A DNA stretch of 64,000 bases, from the NCBI RefSeq assembly GCF_009498275.1, contig NZ_CP045643.1, positions 7,502,001 through 7,566,000 on the forward strand, written 5' to 3'. Made by a program: the position numbers and the translations under genes. Below the pieces are notes generated by a model. The model was not told where the DNA came from and did no database searches. It saw only the letters and a program-made list of their open reading frames with translations. Source of the stretch: Streptomyces fagopyri. Its GTDB lineage: Bacteria > Actinomycetota > Actinomycetes > Streptomycetales > Streptomycetaceae. Below, piece by piece: positions 9,947-19,809 of this stretch (the first letter of the stretch is position 1; each line of letters begins with the position of its first letter).

Positions 9947-10795
9947 TCAGGATTTCGTGACGGTCGCCTTGTCGATCACCACGGTCGCGTTCGGCGCGGT
10001 GTTGCCCGTCTGGGGATCGGCGGGCTGCGCGCCGGCGCCGGCGATCTTCTTGAGGACCTTCATCCCCGCGTCGGACACGGTGCCGAACGGTGTGTAGTCG
10101 GGCGGCAGCTGACTGTCCTGGTAGACGAGGAAGAACTGGCTGCCACCGGTGCCGCGTCCCGACTTCGTCTGGGCGTTGTACTGGTTCGCCATCGCGACGG
10201 TGCCCGCCGGATACACGTTGCCCTTCAGGCTTTTGTCCTTCAGGTTCTCGTCCGGGATCGTGTACCCGGGACCACCGGCGCCGGTGCCCTTGGGGTCACC
10301 GCACTGCAGCACGTAGATGCCCTCGGCGGTGAGCCGGTGGCACTTCGTGTGGTCGAAGTAGCCCTTGCCCGCGAGGAAGTCGAACGAGTTCACGGTGTGC
10401 GGAGCGGCCGCCGCGTTGAGCGCGATGTCCATCTCGCCGCAGGTCGTGGCCATCTTCATGGTGTAGTCCGCGGACTTGTCGATGGTCATCGCCGGCTCCT
10501 TCTTCCAGCTCAGCGACTTCACCGAACCCGAGGCCGGCTTGCCGCACGGATCCGGCGCCTTGCTGGTCGGGGCGGCGCTCGGCGTGACCTCCGCGCCGGC
10601 GTTGGCCTTCTTGTCGTCGTTCTTGAAGACACCGGTCGCGTACGACACCACACTGCCGACGACGACCACGCCGAGGACCGACGCGACCACCGTGTTCCGC
10701 ATGTGGGACTTGCGCCGCGCGGCCGTACGCCGCTGCTGCTGCCGCAAGAACTTCTCCCGGGCGAGCTGACGCCGCCGCTGTTCCTGGGTGACCAC
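9947..10795 (-). CDS. membrane-anchored cyclophilin-type peptidyl-prolyl isomerase
   Basis: The protein catalyses proline cis-trans isomerisation, probably outside the membrane. I choose GTG 10795 as the start (282 residues) because AGGAGA lies 7 bases upstream and the product then begins with the basic cytoplasmic stretch VTQEQRRRQLAREKF. A single membrane helix (TVVASVLGVVVVGSVVSY) follows, then a Lys/Ala/Pro linker and a cyclophilin domain (NSFDFLAGKGYFDHTKCHRL, GSQFFLVY, YTPFGTV). The helix has no lipobox, so the protein is likely a type II anchored protein. It is divergent from the MBL-fold gene. Confidence 0.9.
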   Translation of the reverse strand: MVTQEQRRRQLAREKFLRQQQRRTAARRKSHMRNTVVASVLGVVVVGSVVSYATGVFKNDDKKANAGAEVTPSAAPTSKAPDPCGKPASGSVKSLSWKKEPAMTIDKSADYTMKMATTCGEMDIALNAAAAPHTVNSFDFLAGKGYFDHTKCHRLTAEGIYVLQCGDPKGTGAGGPGYTIPDENLKDKSLKGNVYPAGTVAMANQYNAQTKSGRGTGGSQFFLVYQDSQLPPDYTPFGTVSDAGMKVLKKIAGAGAQPADPQTGNTAPNATVVIDKATVTKS

Positions 10796-10975
10796 CGGGT
10801 TATCTCCTCGTGCGTCTCGTACGACAAGTGGGACGCGTGCGTCTTGTGAGCCGATCGCCTGCGTGTGCCCGTACCGTATATGGGTTGGCTGAGGAAACGG
10901 CAGCGCCGGTAGGCTCTGGGCCACAGCCGCCCACTCCGTACGGACACATCACGTACGACACCCCGAAGGACGATC

Positions 10976-11692
10976 GTGCTCATTGCCGGGTTCCCCGCCG
11001 GGGCCTGGGGGACCAACTGTTACCTGGTCGCCCCCGCCGCGGGTGAGGAGTGCGTGATCATCGACCCGGGCCACCAGGCCACCCAGGGAGTCGAGGATGC
11101 GCTCAAGAAGCATCGGCTCAAGCCCGTCGCGGTCATCCTCACCCACGGCCACATCGACCATGTCGCCTCGGTCGTCCCGGTGTGCGGGGCGCACGGGGTA
11201 CCGGCGTGGATCCACCCCGAGGACCGGTACATGATGAGCGACCCCGAGAAGGCGCTCGGCCGCTCCATCGGCATGCCGCTCATGGGTGAGCTGACGGTGG
11301 GCGAGCCGGACGACGTCAAGGAGCTGGCCGACGGTGCCGGACTCCGGCTGGCCGGTCTGGAGCTGTCCGTCGCGCACGCGCCCGGCCATACCAAGGGGTC
11401 GGTGACCTTCCGGATGCCCGAGAGCGCGGACGTACCGTCCGTGTTCTTCTCCGGGGATCTGCTGTTCGCCGGCTCCATCGGACGCACCGACCTGCCCGGC
11501 GGTGACATGGACGAGATGCTCGGCTCGCTGGCCCGTGTGTGCCTGCCGCTCGACGACTCGACCGTGGTGCTGTCGGGGCACGGTCCCCAGACCAGCATCG
11601 GCCAGGAGCGCGCCACCAACCCGTACCTGCGACAGGTGGCGGCAGACCGTCAAGAGCCCGGCCCGCGGCCGGCTCCCCGACGAGGAATGTGA
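10976..11692 (+). CDS. MBL-fold metal-dependent hydrolase (glyoxalase II-like)
   Basis: The 238-residue product has the complete metallo-beta-lactamase set: THGHIDH at residues 56-62, APGHT, SGDLLF and SGHGP. The arrangement resembles hydroxyacylglutathione hydrolase-type thioesterases, but the substrate cannot be read from sequence. The GTG start is preceded by AAGGA. A possible promoter (TTGGCT at 10885, TAGGCT at 10910, 19-bp spacing) lies in the 180-bp divergent region. hisS starts 12 bp after its stop, so the two are probably one transcript. Confidence 0.88.
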   Translation: MLIAGFPAGAWGTNCYLVAPAAGEECVIIDPGHQATQGVEDALKKHRLKPVAVILTHGHIDHVASVVPVCGAHGVPAWIHPEDRYMMSDPEKALGRSIGMPLMGELTVGEPDDVKELADGAGLRLAGLELSVAHAPGHTKGSVTFRMPESADVPSVFFSGDLLFAGSIGRTDLPGGDMDEMLGSLARVCLPLDDSTVVLSGHGPQTSIGQERATNPYLRQVAADRQEPGPRPAPRRGM

Positions 11693-11704
11693 CGAGAGAC
11701 CTTC

Positions 11705-12967
11705 GTGAGCACCTTCAAGGCCCCCAAGGGCACCTACGACCTGATCCCGCCGGACAGCGCGAAGTACCTCGCCGTCCGCGAGGCCATCGCGGCGCCGCTG
11801 CGCAACTCCGGCTACGGCTACATCGAGACCCCCGGCTTCGAGAGCGTCGAACTGTTCGCGCGCGGGGTCGGTGAGTCCACCGACATCGTGAGCAAGGAGA
11901 TGTACGCCTTCGAGACCAAGGGCGGCGACCGGCTGGCGCTGCGCCCCGAGGGCACCGCCTCCGTGCTGCGCGCCGCGCTCGAGGCGAACCTGCACAAGCT
12001 CGGCAACCTCCCCGTGAAGCTCTGGTACTCCGGCTCGTACTACCGCTACGAGCGTCCCCAGAAGGGCCGGTACCGCCACTTCTCGCAGGTCGGTGCGGAG
12101 GCCATCGGCGCGGAGGACCCGGCACTCGACGCCGAGCTGATCATCCTGGCGGACCAGGCCTACCGGTCGCTGGGGCTAAGGAACTTCCGGATCCTGCTCA
12201 ACTCGCTCGGTGACAAGGAGTGCCGTCCCGTGTACCGGGCCGCGCTCCAGGACTTCCTGCGCGGTCTCGACCTCGACGAGGACACCCTGCGCCGGGCCGA
12301 GATCAACCCGCTGCGGGTCCTCGACGACAAGCGTGACGACGTACAGAAGCAGTTGGTCGGCGCGCCGCTGCTGCGCGACTTCCTGTGCGACGCGTGCAAG
12401 ACGTACCACGAGGAGGTGCGCGAGCTGATCACGGCCGCGGGCGTCGTCTTCGAGGACGACGCCAAGCTGGTGCGCGGGCTGGACTACTACACCCGCACCA
12501 CCTTCGAGTTCGTCCACGACGGCCTCGGCTCGCAGTCCGCGGTGGGCGGCGGCGGCCGCTACGACGGTCTCTCCGAGATGATCGGCGGCCCCGAACTGCC
12601 GTCGGTCGGCTGGGCGCTGGGCGTCGACCGTACGGTGCTGGCGCTGGAGGCGGAGGGCGTGGAGCTCGAACTCCCCGTCGCCACCAGTGTGTTCGCGGTG
12701 CCGTTGGGGGAGGAGGCCCGCCGGGTGCTCTTCGGCAAGGTCACGGAGCTGCGCAAGCTGGGGATCGCGGCCGACTTCTCGTACGGCGGCAAGGGACTCA
12801 AGGGCGCGATGAAGAACGCCAACCGGTCGGGGGCGCGCTACACGATCGTCGCCGGTGAGCGGGATCTCGCCGAGGGCGTGGTGCAGCTCAAGGACATGGA
12901 GTCCGGCGAGCAGACCGCCGTCGGCGTCAACGAGATCGTGGCCGAACTCGAGGTCCGGCTCGGCTGA
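11705..12967 (+). CDS. hisS: histidine--tRNA ligase
   Basis: HisRS charges tRNA-His. The 420-residue protein is a normal bacterial length for this class II synthetase. It shows motif 2 ([19 protein letters not shown]), the histidine-binding GGGRYDGL, motif 3 (GWALGVDR) and a C-terminal anticodon-binding domain. GTG is the start codon, with GAGAGA upstream. It lies immediately downstream of the MBL-fold hydrolase. Confidence 0.97.
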   Translation: MSTFKAPKGTYDLIPPDSAKYLAVREAIAAPLRNSGYGYIETPGFESVELFARGVGESTDIVSKEMYAFETKGGDRLALRPEGTASVLRAALEANLHKLGNLPVKLWYSGSYYRYERPQKGRYRHFSQVGAEAIGAEDPALDAELIILADQAYRSLGLRNFRILLNSLGDKECRPVYRAALQDFLRGLDLDEDTLRRAEINPLRVLDDKRDDVQKQLVGAPLLRDFLCDACKTYHEEVRELITAAGVVFEDDAKLVRGLDYYTRTTFEFVHDGLGSQSAVGGGGRYDGLSEMIGGPELPSVGWALGVDRTVLALEAEGVELELPVATSVFAVPLGEEARRVLFGKVTELRKLGIAADFSYGGKGLKGAMKNANRSGARYTIVAGERDLAEGVVQLKDMESGEQTAVGVNEIVAELEVRLG

Positions 12968-13052
12968 GCGCGCCTCCCCGCCCCCGCCCGCCCCGCCGTG
13001 GGACGACTCTCCCGGTGCGGGCGGCGGGGGCGGTCCGCGCGGCCCGTGCCCT

Positions 13053-13079
13053 GAACGACCCCCGGACCGCCGGGCGTTC
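13053..13079. terminator. hairpin between convergent hisS and response regulator
   Basis: GAACG (13053-13057) pairs with CGTTC (13075-13079), and CCCGG (13061-13065) with CCGGG (13070-13074), around a four-base loop with a 3-nt bulge. A weaker pairing CCGCCCGC/GCGGGCGG lies just upstream (12984-13024). Confidence 0.45.
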
Positions 13080-13093
13080 GAGGACGGGGCAGG

Positions 13094-13717
13094 TCAGTCC
13101 AGGAAGCCGAAGCGCATCGCGCTCGTGACCGCCGCCGTACGGTCGTCCACTCCCAGCTTGCCGAAGACCCGCAGCAGATGGGTCTTCACCGTGGACTCGC
13201 CGATGAACAGCCGGCGCCCGATCTCGGCGTCCGTGCACCCCTCCGCCACCAGCCGCAGCACCGCGGTCTCCCGCTCCGACAGCCGAGGCCGCTCCGGCTT
13301 CGTACGGAGCTGGTCCACGAGCCGGGCGGCGACGGTCGGCGCCAGCACCGTCTCGCCCCGGGCCGCGGCCCGCACGGCGTCGGCCGGCTCCCCACGGGGC
13401 AGGTCCTTCAGCAGATACCCCGCGGCACCGGCCTCGACCGCCCGCAGGATGTCCCGGTCCGTGTCGTACGTCGTCAGCACGATCACCCGGCAGGGCAGCC
13501 CCGCCTCGGTCATCCGGACGATCGAGTCGACGCCCCCGCCGCCGGGCATCCGCAGGTCCATCAGCACGATGTCGGGACCCAACTCCGCGGCCAGCGCCTC
13601 CGCCCGGGGTCCGCTCGACGCGTCGGCGACCACGTCGAGATCGGGTTCGGCGCTGAGCATCGCGCGCAGCCCCTCGCGTACCACGGGATGGTCGTCGGCG
13701 AGGACGATGCGGATCAC
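13094..13717 (-). CDS. NarL/LuxR-family response regulator
   Basis: This 207-residue regulator has a receiver domain with the acidic pair D8-D9, the phospho-acceptor Asp 54 (VLMDLRMP) and the conserved Lys (GYLLKDLP). A LuxR-type helix-turn-helix follows (LSERETAVLRLVAEG, IGESTVKTHLLRVFGKL). Its ATG overlaps the stop of the upstream sensor kinase (ATGA), so they form a two-component system, probably controlling the ABC exporter of the same operon. The gene itself is intact, unlike its kinase. Confidence 0.92.
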   Translation of the reverse strand: MIRIVLADDHPVVREGLRAMLSAEPDLDVVADASSGPRAEALAAELGPDIVLMDLRMPGGGGVDSIVRMTEAGLPCRVIVLTTYDTDRDILRAVEAGAAGYLLKDLPRGEPADAVRAAARGETVLAPTVAARLVDQLRTKPERPRLSERETAVLRLVAEGCTDAEIGRRLFIGESTVKTHLLRVFGKLGVDDRTAAVTSAMRFGFLD

Positions 13718-14942
13718 GGGGTGCTCCTCTCAGGGGGTACCGGAAGCTCGACGGTCACGGTCGTACCGTCCCCGGGCGCACTGCGCACCGACGCCGTGCC
13801 GCCCACCTCCGCGGCGCGGGCGCGCAGCCCCGCCAGACCGTAGCCGCCGGCCGGTGCGGCGGGGTCGAAGCCGCAGCCGTCGTCCCGGACGGAGAGGGTC
13901 AGCACGTCGACGGCGTAGGCCAGCGCGACGGCGACGTCCGTCGAACCCCCCGCGTGCTTACGGGCGTTGGCGAGCGCCTCCTGACAGGAGCGCAGCACGA
14001 CCACCTCCGGTCCCGCGGGCAGCGCGCGCACCGGACCGGTCACGTCGACCGTGGCGTCGTGACGTGCGGCGAGCCGGCGCAGCGCTCCGGCAGCGAGGCA
14101 CCGTCGAGGTCGGCGGGGGCGCCGCCGGCGACCAGGGCGCGCGCCTCGGCGAGGTTCTGCCGCGCCGTCTGCGCCATCAGGGACAGATGGCGGCGGGCCC
14201 GCGGCAGGTCGTGGTCGAGCTCCGCCTCGACCGCCTGGACCAGCATCAGCAGGCTGGTGAAGCCCTGCGCGAGCGTGTCGTGGATCTCCCGGGAGAACCG
14301 CTCGCGCTCGGCCAGCGCGCCGTGCGCGGCCGAGAGCCGGGACAGCTCGTGCCGGCTGACGTCCAGCTCGGCGATGAGCGCGGCCCGATCCTGGCTCTGT
14401 TCGAGGACCCGGATGGTCCAGCTGCCGACGGCCGCCGAGAAGACGAGGGTGACCACGGCGAAGAGCGAGTTGAAGAACACCTCCTGGCCGACGGGCCGCC
14501 ACAGCAGCGCCCAGCCCACCACCGGCGCGACGTTGATGACGCTCATCGCCGCCAGCGCCCAGCGCAGCCGCAGCGCCATGAAGCACTGCGGGACGAGCGC
14601 GAAGGTCATCAGCCGGGTCTCCCCGGCGAGTATCGCCGACGGCAGGAACCGCGTCATCGCCCTGGCCAGATAGCCGAGGGCCCGTCGCTCGGCGGGCGGG
14701 TCGTCGCCCAGGACGGGGCGCCCCACCACCACGTACCAGGGAATGAGCGGGACGAGCAGCGCGGCCGCGACGACCCGAGGGCACCAGCCCGGATGTCCCG
14801 TGCCGAGCACGAACACCAGGGTGGCCACCCACACGGTCGCGAAGTACGAGTCCCAGAGACGGAACGAGCGGTCCCAGGTGTACGACCCCGTGGTCCCGCT
14901 CGCTCCGCCCGCCGCGCCCGTAACGCCCGGCGGGTGGGTCAC
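13714..14942 (-). pseudogene. NarL-type sensor histidine kinase, disrupted by a one-base frameshift
   Basis: The gene begins at GTG 14942, overlapping the permease stop (GTGA), and codes for several membrane helices and the HisKA_3 motif SREIHDTLAQGF. In that frame it stops at 14040. The HATPase half (NARKHAGG, VRDDGCGFD, GYGLAGLRARA) continues in another frame to 13714. Adding one base near 14085, giving LPEALRRLAARHDA across the join, restores a continuous 409-residue kinase of normal length. The cause may be a real mutation or a sequencing error. If real, the product would lack its ATP-binding domain. Confidence 0.85.
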
Positions 14943-15784
14943 CCGTCGCGCCGGTTCTTCCAGCGGAAGGTCAGCAGACACAGCACCAGTCCGCCGACGC
15001 ACCACGCCCCCAGCACCAGGGCGATCCGCCCGAACTCCCAGGCACCCGCCTGTTCCAGGACCTTCGCCGACTCCGGCAGGAACACCCCGCGCAGCCCCTG
15101 GCACATCCACTTCAGCGGGAACAGCGCGCCTATGTTCAGCATCCAGTCGGGGATCGTGTCGATGGCGATGTACACCCCGGAGATGAACTGCAGTACCAGG
15201 AAGGGGAGGACGACCACGGAGGTGGCGCTCTTGCCCGACTTGGGGACCGAAGCGACCGCGATGCCGAGCAGGGCGCACGCGGTCAGACCGAGGACGAATA
15301 TCCAGCCGAACTCGGCCCACCTGCCCACGTCCGAGGGGAGTTTCACGTCGTACAGGGTCGTTCCCACCAGGAGCAGGATCGCCGTCTCCAGGAGACCGGT
15401 GACCAGGACCAGCCAGATCTTGCCCAGGAAGTACGCGGCCGGGGGCATCGGCGTGCCGCGCAGCCGGCGCAGCACCTTCTCGTCGCGTTCGATGGCGATC
15501 GAGATGCCGAGGGACTGGAAACTGGTGGACATGATGCCCGCGGCCATCATCGCGGGGACGTACAGCTGCGAGGCGGTGATGCCCGCACCCCGGACGTCGT
15601 CGCTGAAGATCGAGGCGAAGAGGAACAGGAAGACGACCGGGAAGGCGAAGGTGAACACAACCTGGTCGCGCTGGCGGAAGAACTGCCTGATCTCCAGGGC
15701 GCCACGCCGCAGGCCGAGGCCCCAGGCGCCCGGGAGGCGGCCGGTGCCGGTCTCGTCGCGGGATCGTACGGCGGTCGTGGTCAT
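14939..15784 (-). CDS. ABC-2 type transporter permease
   Basis: The 281-residue integral membrane protein has about six hydrophobic segments (for example VFTFAFPVVFLFLFASIF and GLLETAILLLVGTTLY) and the ABC-2 family layout of a large loop after the first helix. It pairs with the ATPase just upstream, whose stop overlaps its ATG (ATGA). Such pairs export drugs, lipids or peptides, and the substrate cannot be told from sequence. Its stop overlaps the sensor kinase start, so exporter and two-component system are co-translated. Confidence 0.9.
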   Translation of the reverse strand: MTTTAVRSRDETGTGRLPGAWGLGLRRGALEIRQFFRQRDQVVFTFAFPVVFLFLFASIFSDDVRGAGITASQLYVPAMMAAGIMSTSFQSLGISIAIERDEKVLRRLRGTPMPPAAYFLGKIWLVLVTGLLETAILLLVGTTLYDVKLPSDVGRWAEFGWIFVLGLTACALLGIAVASVPKSGKSATSVVVLPFLVLQFISGVYIAIDTIPDWMLNIGALFPLKWMCQGLRGVFLPESAKVLEQAGAWEFGRIALVLGAWCVGGLVLCLLTFRWKNRRDG

Positions 15785-16647
15785 CGCGCGTCCTCCTGTC
15801 CGGTCAGCCGGAGATAGACGTCCTCCAGGGTGGGGCGGGTCACCGTCAGCCCCGGGATCTCGCCGTCGAAGCGGCGGGTGAGCTCCGCGACGGTGCGGGT
15901 GGGGGTGTCGGTGTGCTCGGAGCGGGGGGTGCCGTCGGCCTCCGTCCACCGGACGGTCGCCCCGGTGCCGAAGCGCTCGCGCAGCGCGGCGGGCTCGCCC
16001 TGGGCGACGACCCGCCCGCGCGCGACCACGGCGAGCCGGTGCGCGAGCGCCTCCGCCTCCTCCAGGTAGTGGGTGGTGAGCAGGATGGTGGTGCCCTCGT
16101 CGGCCAGCTTCCTGATCAGGTCCCAGAACTGCCGGCGCGCGGCCGGGTCGAAGCCGGTGGTCGGCTCGTCCAGGAGCAGCAGCTCGGGGCCGCCGATCAC
16201 GCCGAGCGCCACGTCCAGCCGCCTGCGCTGACCGCCCGAGAGCGCCTTGATCCGGCTGTCCGCCTTCGCTTCCAGACCGACGAGTCCGATGACCTCCTCG
16301 GGGTCGCGGGGCCTCGGGTAGTAGCGGGCGAAATGCCGTACGGTCTCGCGCACCGTCAACTCGGCGGGCGCCGATTCGTCCTGCCAGACGATGCCGACTC
16401 GAGAGCGCCAGGCGCGCGTGCCCGTCGCCGGGTCCGACCCCAGGACGGAGACCTCGCCCGCGTCCCGGGCGCGGTTGCCCTGGAGGATCTCCACCGTCGT
16501 GCTCTTGCCCGCGCCGTTGGGCCCGAGCAGGCCGAACACCTCGCCCCGGCGGATCCCGAGATCGACACCGTCGACGGCGGTCACGTCGCCGTACCGCTTG
16601 CGCAGCCCGCGTACGTCCACCGCGAGCTCTTCCGCGTGTGTGGTCAT
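15781..16647 (-). CDS. ABC transporter ATP-binding protein (DrrA/CcmA-like)
   Basis: The 288-residue ATPase has Walker A (GPNGAGKST), the Q-loop, the ABC signature LSGGQRRR, Walker B (LLLLDEPTTG) and the H-loop (TTHYLEEAEAL). Its C-terminal extension is typical of ATPases that drive ABC-2 exporters. I choose ATG 16647 (MTTHAEELAVDVRGL) over in-frame starts further upstream because it gives the normal N-terminus. It is the first gene of the exporter/two-component operon and is divergent from the VKOR gene. Confidence 0.92.
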   Translation of the reverse strand: MTTHAEELAVDVRGLRKRYGDVTAVDGVDLGIRRGEVFGLLGPNGAGKSTTVEILQGNRARDAGEVSVLGSDPATGTRAWRSRVGIVWQDESAPAELTVRETVRHFARYYPRPRDPEEVIGLVGLEAKADSRIKALSGGQRRRLDVALGVIGGPELLLLDEPTTGFDPAARRQFWDLIRKLADEGTTILLTTHYLEEAEALAHRLAVVARGRVVAQGEPAALRERFGTGATVRWTEADGTPRSEHTDTPTRTVAELTRRFDGEIPGLTVTRPTLEDVYLRLTGQEDAR

Positions 16648-16785
16648 GGCCCTGAGCTTCCCCCCGAACCGAACGTTCCGGGACGACCGCGCGTACCTCC
16701 TTATGTCCATCGAACGGTGGACACACCCGCGCGTGCGGCACAATGTCGGTGCCCGCAGGCCCTTCGAAGCTACGGAAACGGCGTG

Positions 16786-17421
16786 ATGAGCAAGACGACA
16801 GTCAAGGACGTCTCCACCGAACCGGACCGCGCCGACGGTCCCCGGACGGTCGGCGGCAGCCGTGCGCTCGCCCTGATGCTGGTGATCACCGGTGCGGCCG
16901 GTCTGCTCGCCGCGTGGGTCATCACGATCGACAAGTTCAAGCTGCTGGAGAACCCGAACTTCGTGCCGGGGTGCAGCCTGAACCCGGTCGTCTCCTGCGG
17001 CAACATCATGAAGAGCGAGCAGGCCTCGGCCTTCGGGTTCCCCAACCCGATGCTGGGCCTGGTGGCGTACGGCATCGTGATCTGCGTCGGAGTGAGCCTG
17101 CTGGCGCGGGCCACCTTCCCGCGCTGGTACTGGCTGACCTTCAACGCCGGCACCCTCTTCGGTGTCGGATTCTGCACCTGGCTGCAGTTCCAGTCGCTGT
17201 ACCGCATCAACTCGCTGTGCCTGTGGTGCTCGCTGGCCTGGGTCGCCACGATCATCATGTTCTGGTACGTGACCTCGTCCAACGTCCGCAACGGCTTCCT
17301 GCCCGCCCCGCGCTGGGCGAGGAGCTTCTTCGGCGAGTTCACCTGGGTCCTGCCGGTCGTGCACATCGGCATCATCGGCATGCTGATCCTGACCCGCTGG
17401 TGGGATTTCTGGACGAGCTGA
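16786..17421 (+). CDS. vitamin K epoxide reductase (VKOR) family protein
   Basis: Bacterial VKOR homologues reoxidise DsbA-like proteins with quinone, supporting disulfide formation outside the membrane. The 211-residue protein has about five membrane helices, the loop cysteine pair in [11 protein letters not shown] and the redox CxxC (SLCLWCS). ATG 16786 is preceded in frame by a GTG one codon earlier, so the start could be either. A much longer open frame upstream is an antisense artefact over the ABC ATPase. No partner thioredoxin-like gene is seen nearby. Confidence 0.9.
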   Translation: MSKTTVKDVSTEPDRADGPRTVGGSRALALMLVITGAAGLLAAWVITIDKFKLLENPNFVPGCSLNPVVSCGNIMKSEQASAFGFPNPMLGLVAYGIVICVGVSLLARATFPRWYWLTFNAGTLFGVGFCTWLQFQSLYRINSLCLWCSLAWVATIIMFWYVTSSNVRNGFLPAPRWARSFFGEFTWVLPVVHIGIIGMLILTRWWDFWTS

Positions 17422-17452
17422 CAGCGCCGAGGGCATTGTCAGTGGGGTGACA

Positions 17453-17466
17453 TAGGGTTTCGTCCG
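17453..17466 (+). promoter_or_regulatory. possible -10 element for a leaderless rarA transcript
   Basis: TAGGGT at 17453-17458 ends seven bases before the GTG start at 17466, and no Shine-Dalgarno sequence precedes the start. That spacing would place transcription initiation at or next to the start codon. No good -35 is visible at the usual distance. Confidence 0.35.
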
Positions 17467-18821
17467 TGGAGCCCGACCTGTTCACCGCCGCAGCAGAAGA
17501 ACGCCAGGAGAAGGACCCCTCCGGGAGCCCCCTGGCCGTCCGGATGCGCCCGCGCACCCTCGAAGAGGTCGTGGGCCAGCAGCATCTGCTGAAGCCGGGC
17601 TCTCCCTTGCGCAGACTGGTCGGCGAGAGCGGCGGCGGCCCCGCGGGACCGTCCTCCGTGATCCTCTGGGGCCCGCCCGGCACCGGCAAGACGACCCTCG
17701 CGTACGTGGTCTCCAAGGCCACGAACAAGCGCTTCGTGGAACTCTCCGCGATCACCGCGGGTGTCAAGGAAGTACGCGCGGTCATCGAGAGCGCCCGCCG
17801 GGCCACCGGCGGCTTCGGCAAGGAGACCGTCCTCTTCCTGGACGAGATCCACCGCTTCAGCAAGGCCCAGCAGGACTCCCTGCTCCCGGCCGTCGAGAAC
17901 CGCTGGGTGACCCTCATCGCGGCGACCACCGAGAACCCCTACTTCTCGGTGATCTCCCCCCTGCTCTCCCGCTCCCTCCTGCTCACCCTCGAACCGCTCA
18001 CCGACGACGACCTGCGCGGACTGCTGCGCCGGGCGCTCGCCGACGAGCGCGGCCTCAAGGAGTCCGTCACCCTCCCCGAGGACACCGAGCAGCACCTCAT
18101 GCGGATCGCCGGCGGCGACGCCCGCCGCGCCCTGACCGCCCTGGAGGCGGCGGCGGGTTCCGCGCTCGACAAGGGCGAGCCGGAGATCACCCTCCAGACC
18201 CTGGAGGAGACCGTCGACCGAGCCGCGGTGAAGTACGACCGTGACGGCGACCAGCACTACGACGTGGCGAGCGCCCTCATCAAGTCCATCCGCGGCTCGG
18301 ACGTGGACGCCGCGCTGCACTACCTGGCCCGGATGATCGAGGCCGGCGAGGACCCGCGCTTCATCGCCCGCCGGCTGATGATCTCCGCCAGCGAGGACAT
18401 CGGCCTGGCCGACCCGCACGCGCTGCCGACAGCCGTCGCGGCCGCGCAGGCCGTCGCCATGATCGGCTTCCCCGAGGCGGCGCTCACCCTCAGCCACGCC
18501 ACCATCGCCCTGGCCCTGGCACCGAAGTCCAACGCCGCGACGACGGCGATCGGCGCCGCCATGGAGGACGTGCGCAAGGGCCACGCGGGCCCGGTGCCCA
18601 TGCACCTGCGCGACGGGCACTACAAGGGCGCGGCCAAGCTCGGGCACGCCCAGGGGTACGTGTACCCGCACGACCTGCCCGAGGGCATCGCCGCCCAGCA
18701 GTACGCCCCGGAGGAGCTCAGGGACCGGGAGTACTACACGCCGACCCGGCACGGTACGGAGGCGCGCTACGCGGACGCGGTGGAATGGACCCGCAAGCGC
18801 CTCGGTCGAGGACGGACCTGA
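17466..18821 (+). CDS. rarA: replication-associated recombination protein RarA (MgsA-type AAA+ ATPase)
   Basis: RarA acts at stalled replication forks. The 451-residue product has Walker A (GPPGTGKTT, residues 69-77), Walker B (LFLDEIHRF, about 123-131), sensor 1 ([11 protein letters not shown]) and the C-terminal MgsA tetramerisation domain ([14 protein letters not shown]). The N-terminus ([15 protein letters not shown]) is the usual clamp-loader-like entry. There is no ribosome-binding site before the GTG, and transcription may start at the codon itself. Confidence 0.95.
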   Translation: MEPDLFTAAAEERQEKDPSGSPLAVRMRPRTLEEVVGQQHLLKPGSPLRRLVGESGGGPAGPSSVILWGPPGTGKTTLAYVVSKATNKRFVELSAITAGVKEVRAVIESARRATGGFGKETVLFLDEIHRFSKAQQDSLLPAVENRWVTLIAATTENPYFSVISPLLSRSLLLTLEPLTDDDLRGLLRRALADERGLKESVTLPEDTEQHLMRIAGGDARRALTALEAAAGSALDKGEPEITLQTLEETVDRAAVKYDRDGDQHYDVASALIKSIRGSDVDAALHYLARMIEAGEDPRFIARRLMISASEDIGLADPHALPTAVAAAQAVAMIGFPEAALTLSHATIALALAPKSNAATTAIGAAMEDVRKGHAGPVPMHLRDGHYKGAAKLGHAQGYVYPHDLPEGIAAQQYAPEELRDREYYTPTRHGTEARYADAVEWTRKRLGRGRT

Positions 18822-18861
18822 CCACCCTGTAGGATGACGCGAAGCGCTGCGTCCCGTGTCC

Positions 18862-18920
18862 GGCTCCGGTCGGCACCACCAGAACGGGACATCCAGCCGG
18901 AGCCCCCGCCTTCACGGGGG
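18862..18920 (+). terminator. paired hairpins downstream of rarA
   Basis: GGCTCCGG (18862-18869) pairs with CCGGAGCC (18897-18904), and an adjoining hairpin pairs CCCCCG (18903-18908) with CGGGGG (18915-18920). They begin about 40 bases after the rarA stop and are best read as its terminator. Confidence 0.45.
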
Positions 18921-19161
18921 GATTCCAGGAGCGTCGCGCACCGTCGAAGGTGTCGCGGGCAACCCACCACCACCCGGATCTCCGGGATCGGTCGGTGGGT
19001 CACTCGCGTGCTGCACGTATGTGCCCAGACCCAGGAGCGGCTGCCCGCCCCGCCCACGTGGATCACCACAGTGGCGAGGAGGGTTTCCCGGGCTGCGGAT
19101 TGCGACCTCCCCTAACCCTGGTGAAGCCGTATTCGTATCGGAAACATGAGGTGTTTGGTTC
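18921..19161 (+). other. rpsD upstream region with a two-tier hairpin
   Basis: No gene is seen in the 340 bp between rarA and rpsD. This part contains ACCCACC (18962-18968) paired with GGTGGGT (18994-19000), enclosing an inner CCCGG/CCGGG hairpin (18973-18986). GAGGTG at 19148-19153 is the likely rpsD ribosome-binding site. Whether the hairpin is in the rpsD mRNA depends on an unknown start site. Confidence 0.4.
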
Positions 19162-19776
19162 ATGGCGAACCAGTCCCGCCCCAAGGTCAAGAAGTCGCGT
19201 GCCCTCGGCATCGCGCTGACCCCGAAGGCCGTCAAGTACTTCGAGGCCCGCCCCTACCCGCCGGGCGAGCACGGCCGCGGCCGCAAGCAGAACTCGGACT
19301 ACAAGGTCCGTCTGCTCGAGAAGCAGCGTCTGCGCGCGCAGTACGACGTGTCCGAGCGCCAGCTCGTCCGCGCCTACGAGCGTGCCTCCAAGGTCCAGGG
19401 CAAGACCGGTGAGGCCCTGATCATCGAGCTCGAGCGCCGTCTCGACGCGCTGGTCCTGCGTTCGGGCATCGCCCGCACGATCTACCAGGCCCGCCAGATG
19501 GTCGTCCACGGCCACATCGAGGTCAACGGCCAGAAGGTCGACAAGCCCTCGTTCCGCGTCCGTCCCGACGACGTCGTGATGGTCCGCGAGCGCAGCCGCA
19601 GCAAGACGCTGTTCGAGGTCTCCCGCGCGGGCGGCTTCGCCCCCGACGGCGAGACCCCGCGTTACCTCCAGGTGAACCTCGGCGCCCTGGCCTTCCGCCT
19701 GGACCGCGAGCCGAACCGCAAGGAGATCCCGGTGATCTGCGACGAGCAGCTCGTCGTCGAGTACTACGCCCGCTGA
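19162..19776 (+). CDS. rpsD: 30S ribosomal protein S4
   Basis: S4 nucleates 30S assembly by binding 16S rRNA. The 204-residue protein has the S4 RNA-binding domain in its middle (about 93-155: [20 protein letters not shown] and [10 protein letters not shown]). Its N-terminus lacks the zinc-binding cysteines of some S4 proteins, that is, it is the C-minus form. As usual in Streptomyces it stands alone, away from the large ribosomal protein operons. The ATG is preceded by GAGGTG with 8-base spacing. Confidence 0.97.
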   Translation: MANQSRPKVKKSRALGIALTPKAVKYFEARPYPPGEHGRGRKQNSDYKVRLLEKQRLRAQYDVSERQLVRAYERASKVQGKTGEALIIELERRLDALVLRSGIARTIYQARQMVVHGHIEVNGQKVDKPSFRVRPDDVVMVRERSRSKTLFEVSRAGGFAPDGETPRYLQVNLGALAFRLDREPNRKEIPVICDEQLVVEYYAR

Positions 19777-19809
19777 TCCCCATCACGCGGACGTAGCACC
19801 ACCTGCGCG

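Noticed and set aside
14040..15320. Reading the sensor kinase N-terminal frame as a complete gene of 426 codons
   Set aside because: The first 126 codons are antisense-frame sequence over the permease, and the protein would lack the ATP-binding domain that continues in the next frame.
12855..15881. A 1008-codon plus-strand open frame over the two-component/exporter operon
   Set aside because: The minus strand here carries clear response regulator, kinase and permease motifs; this frame is low-complexity Arg/Pro/Ser.
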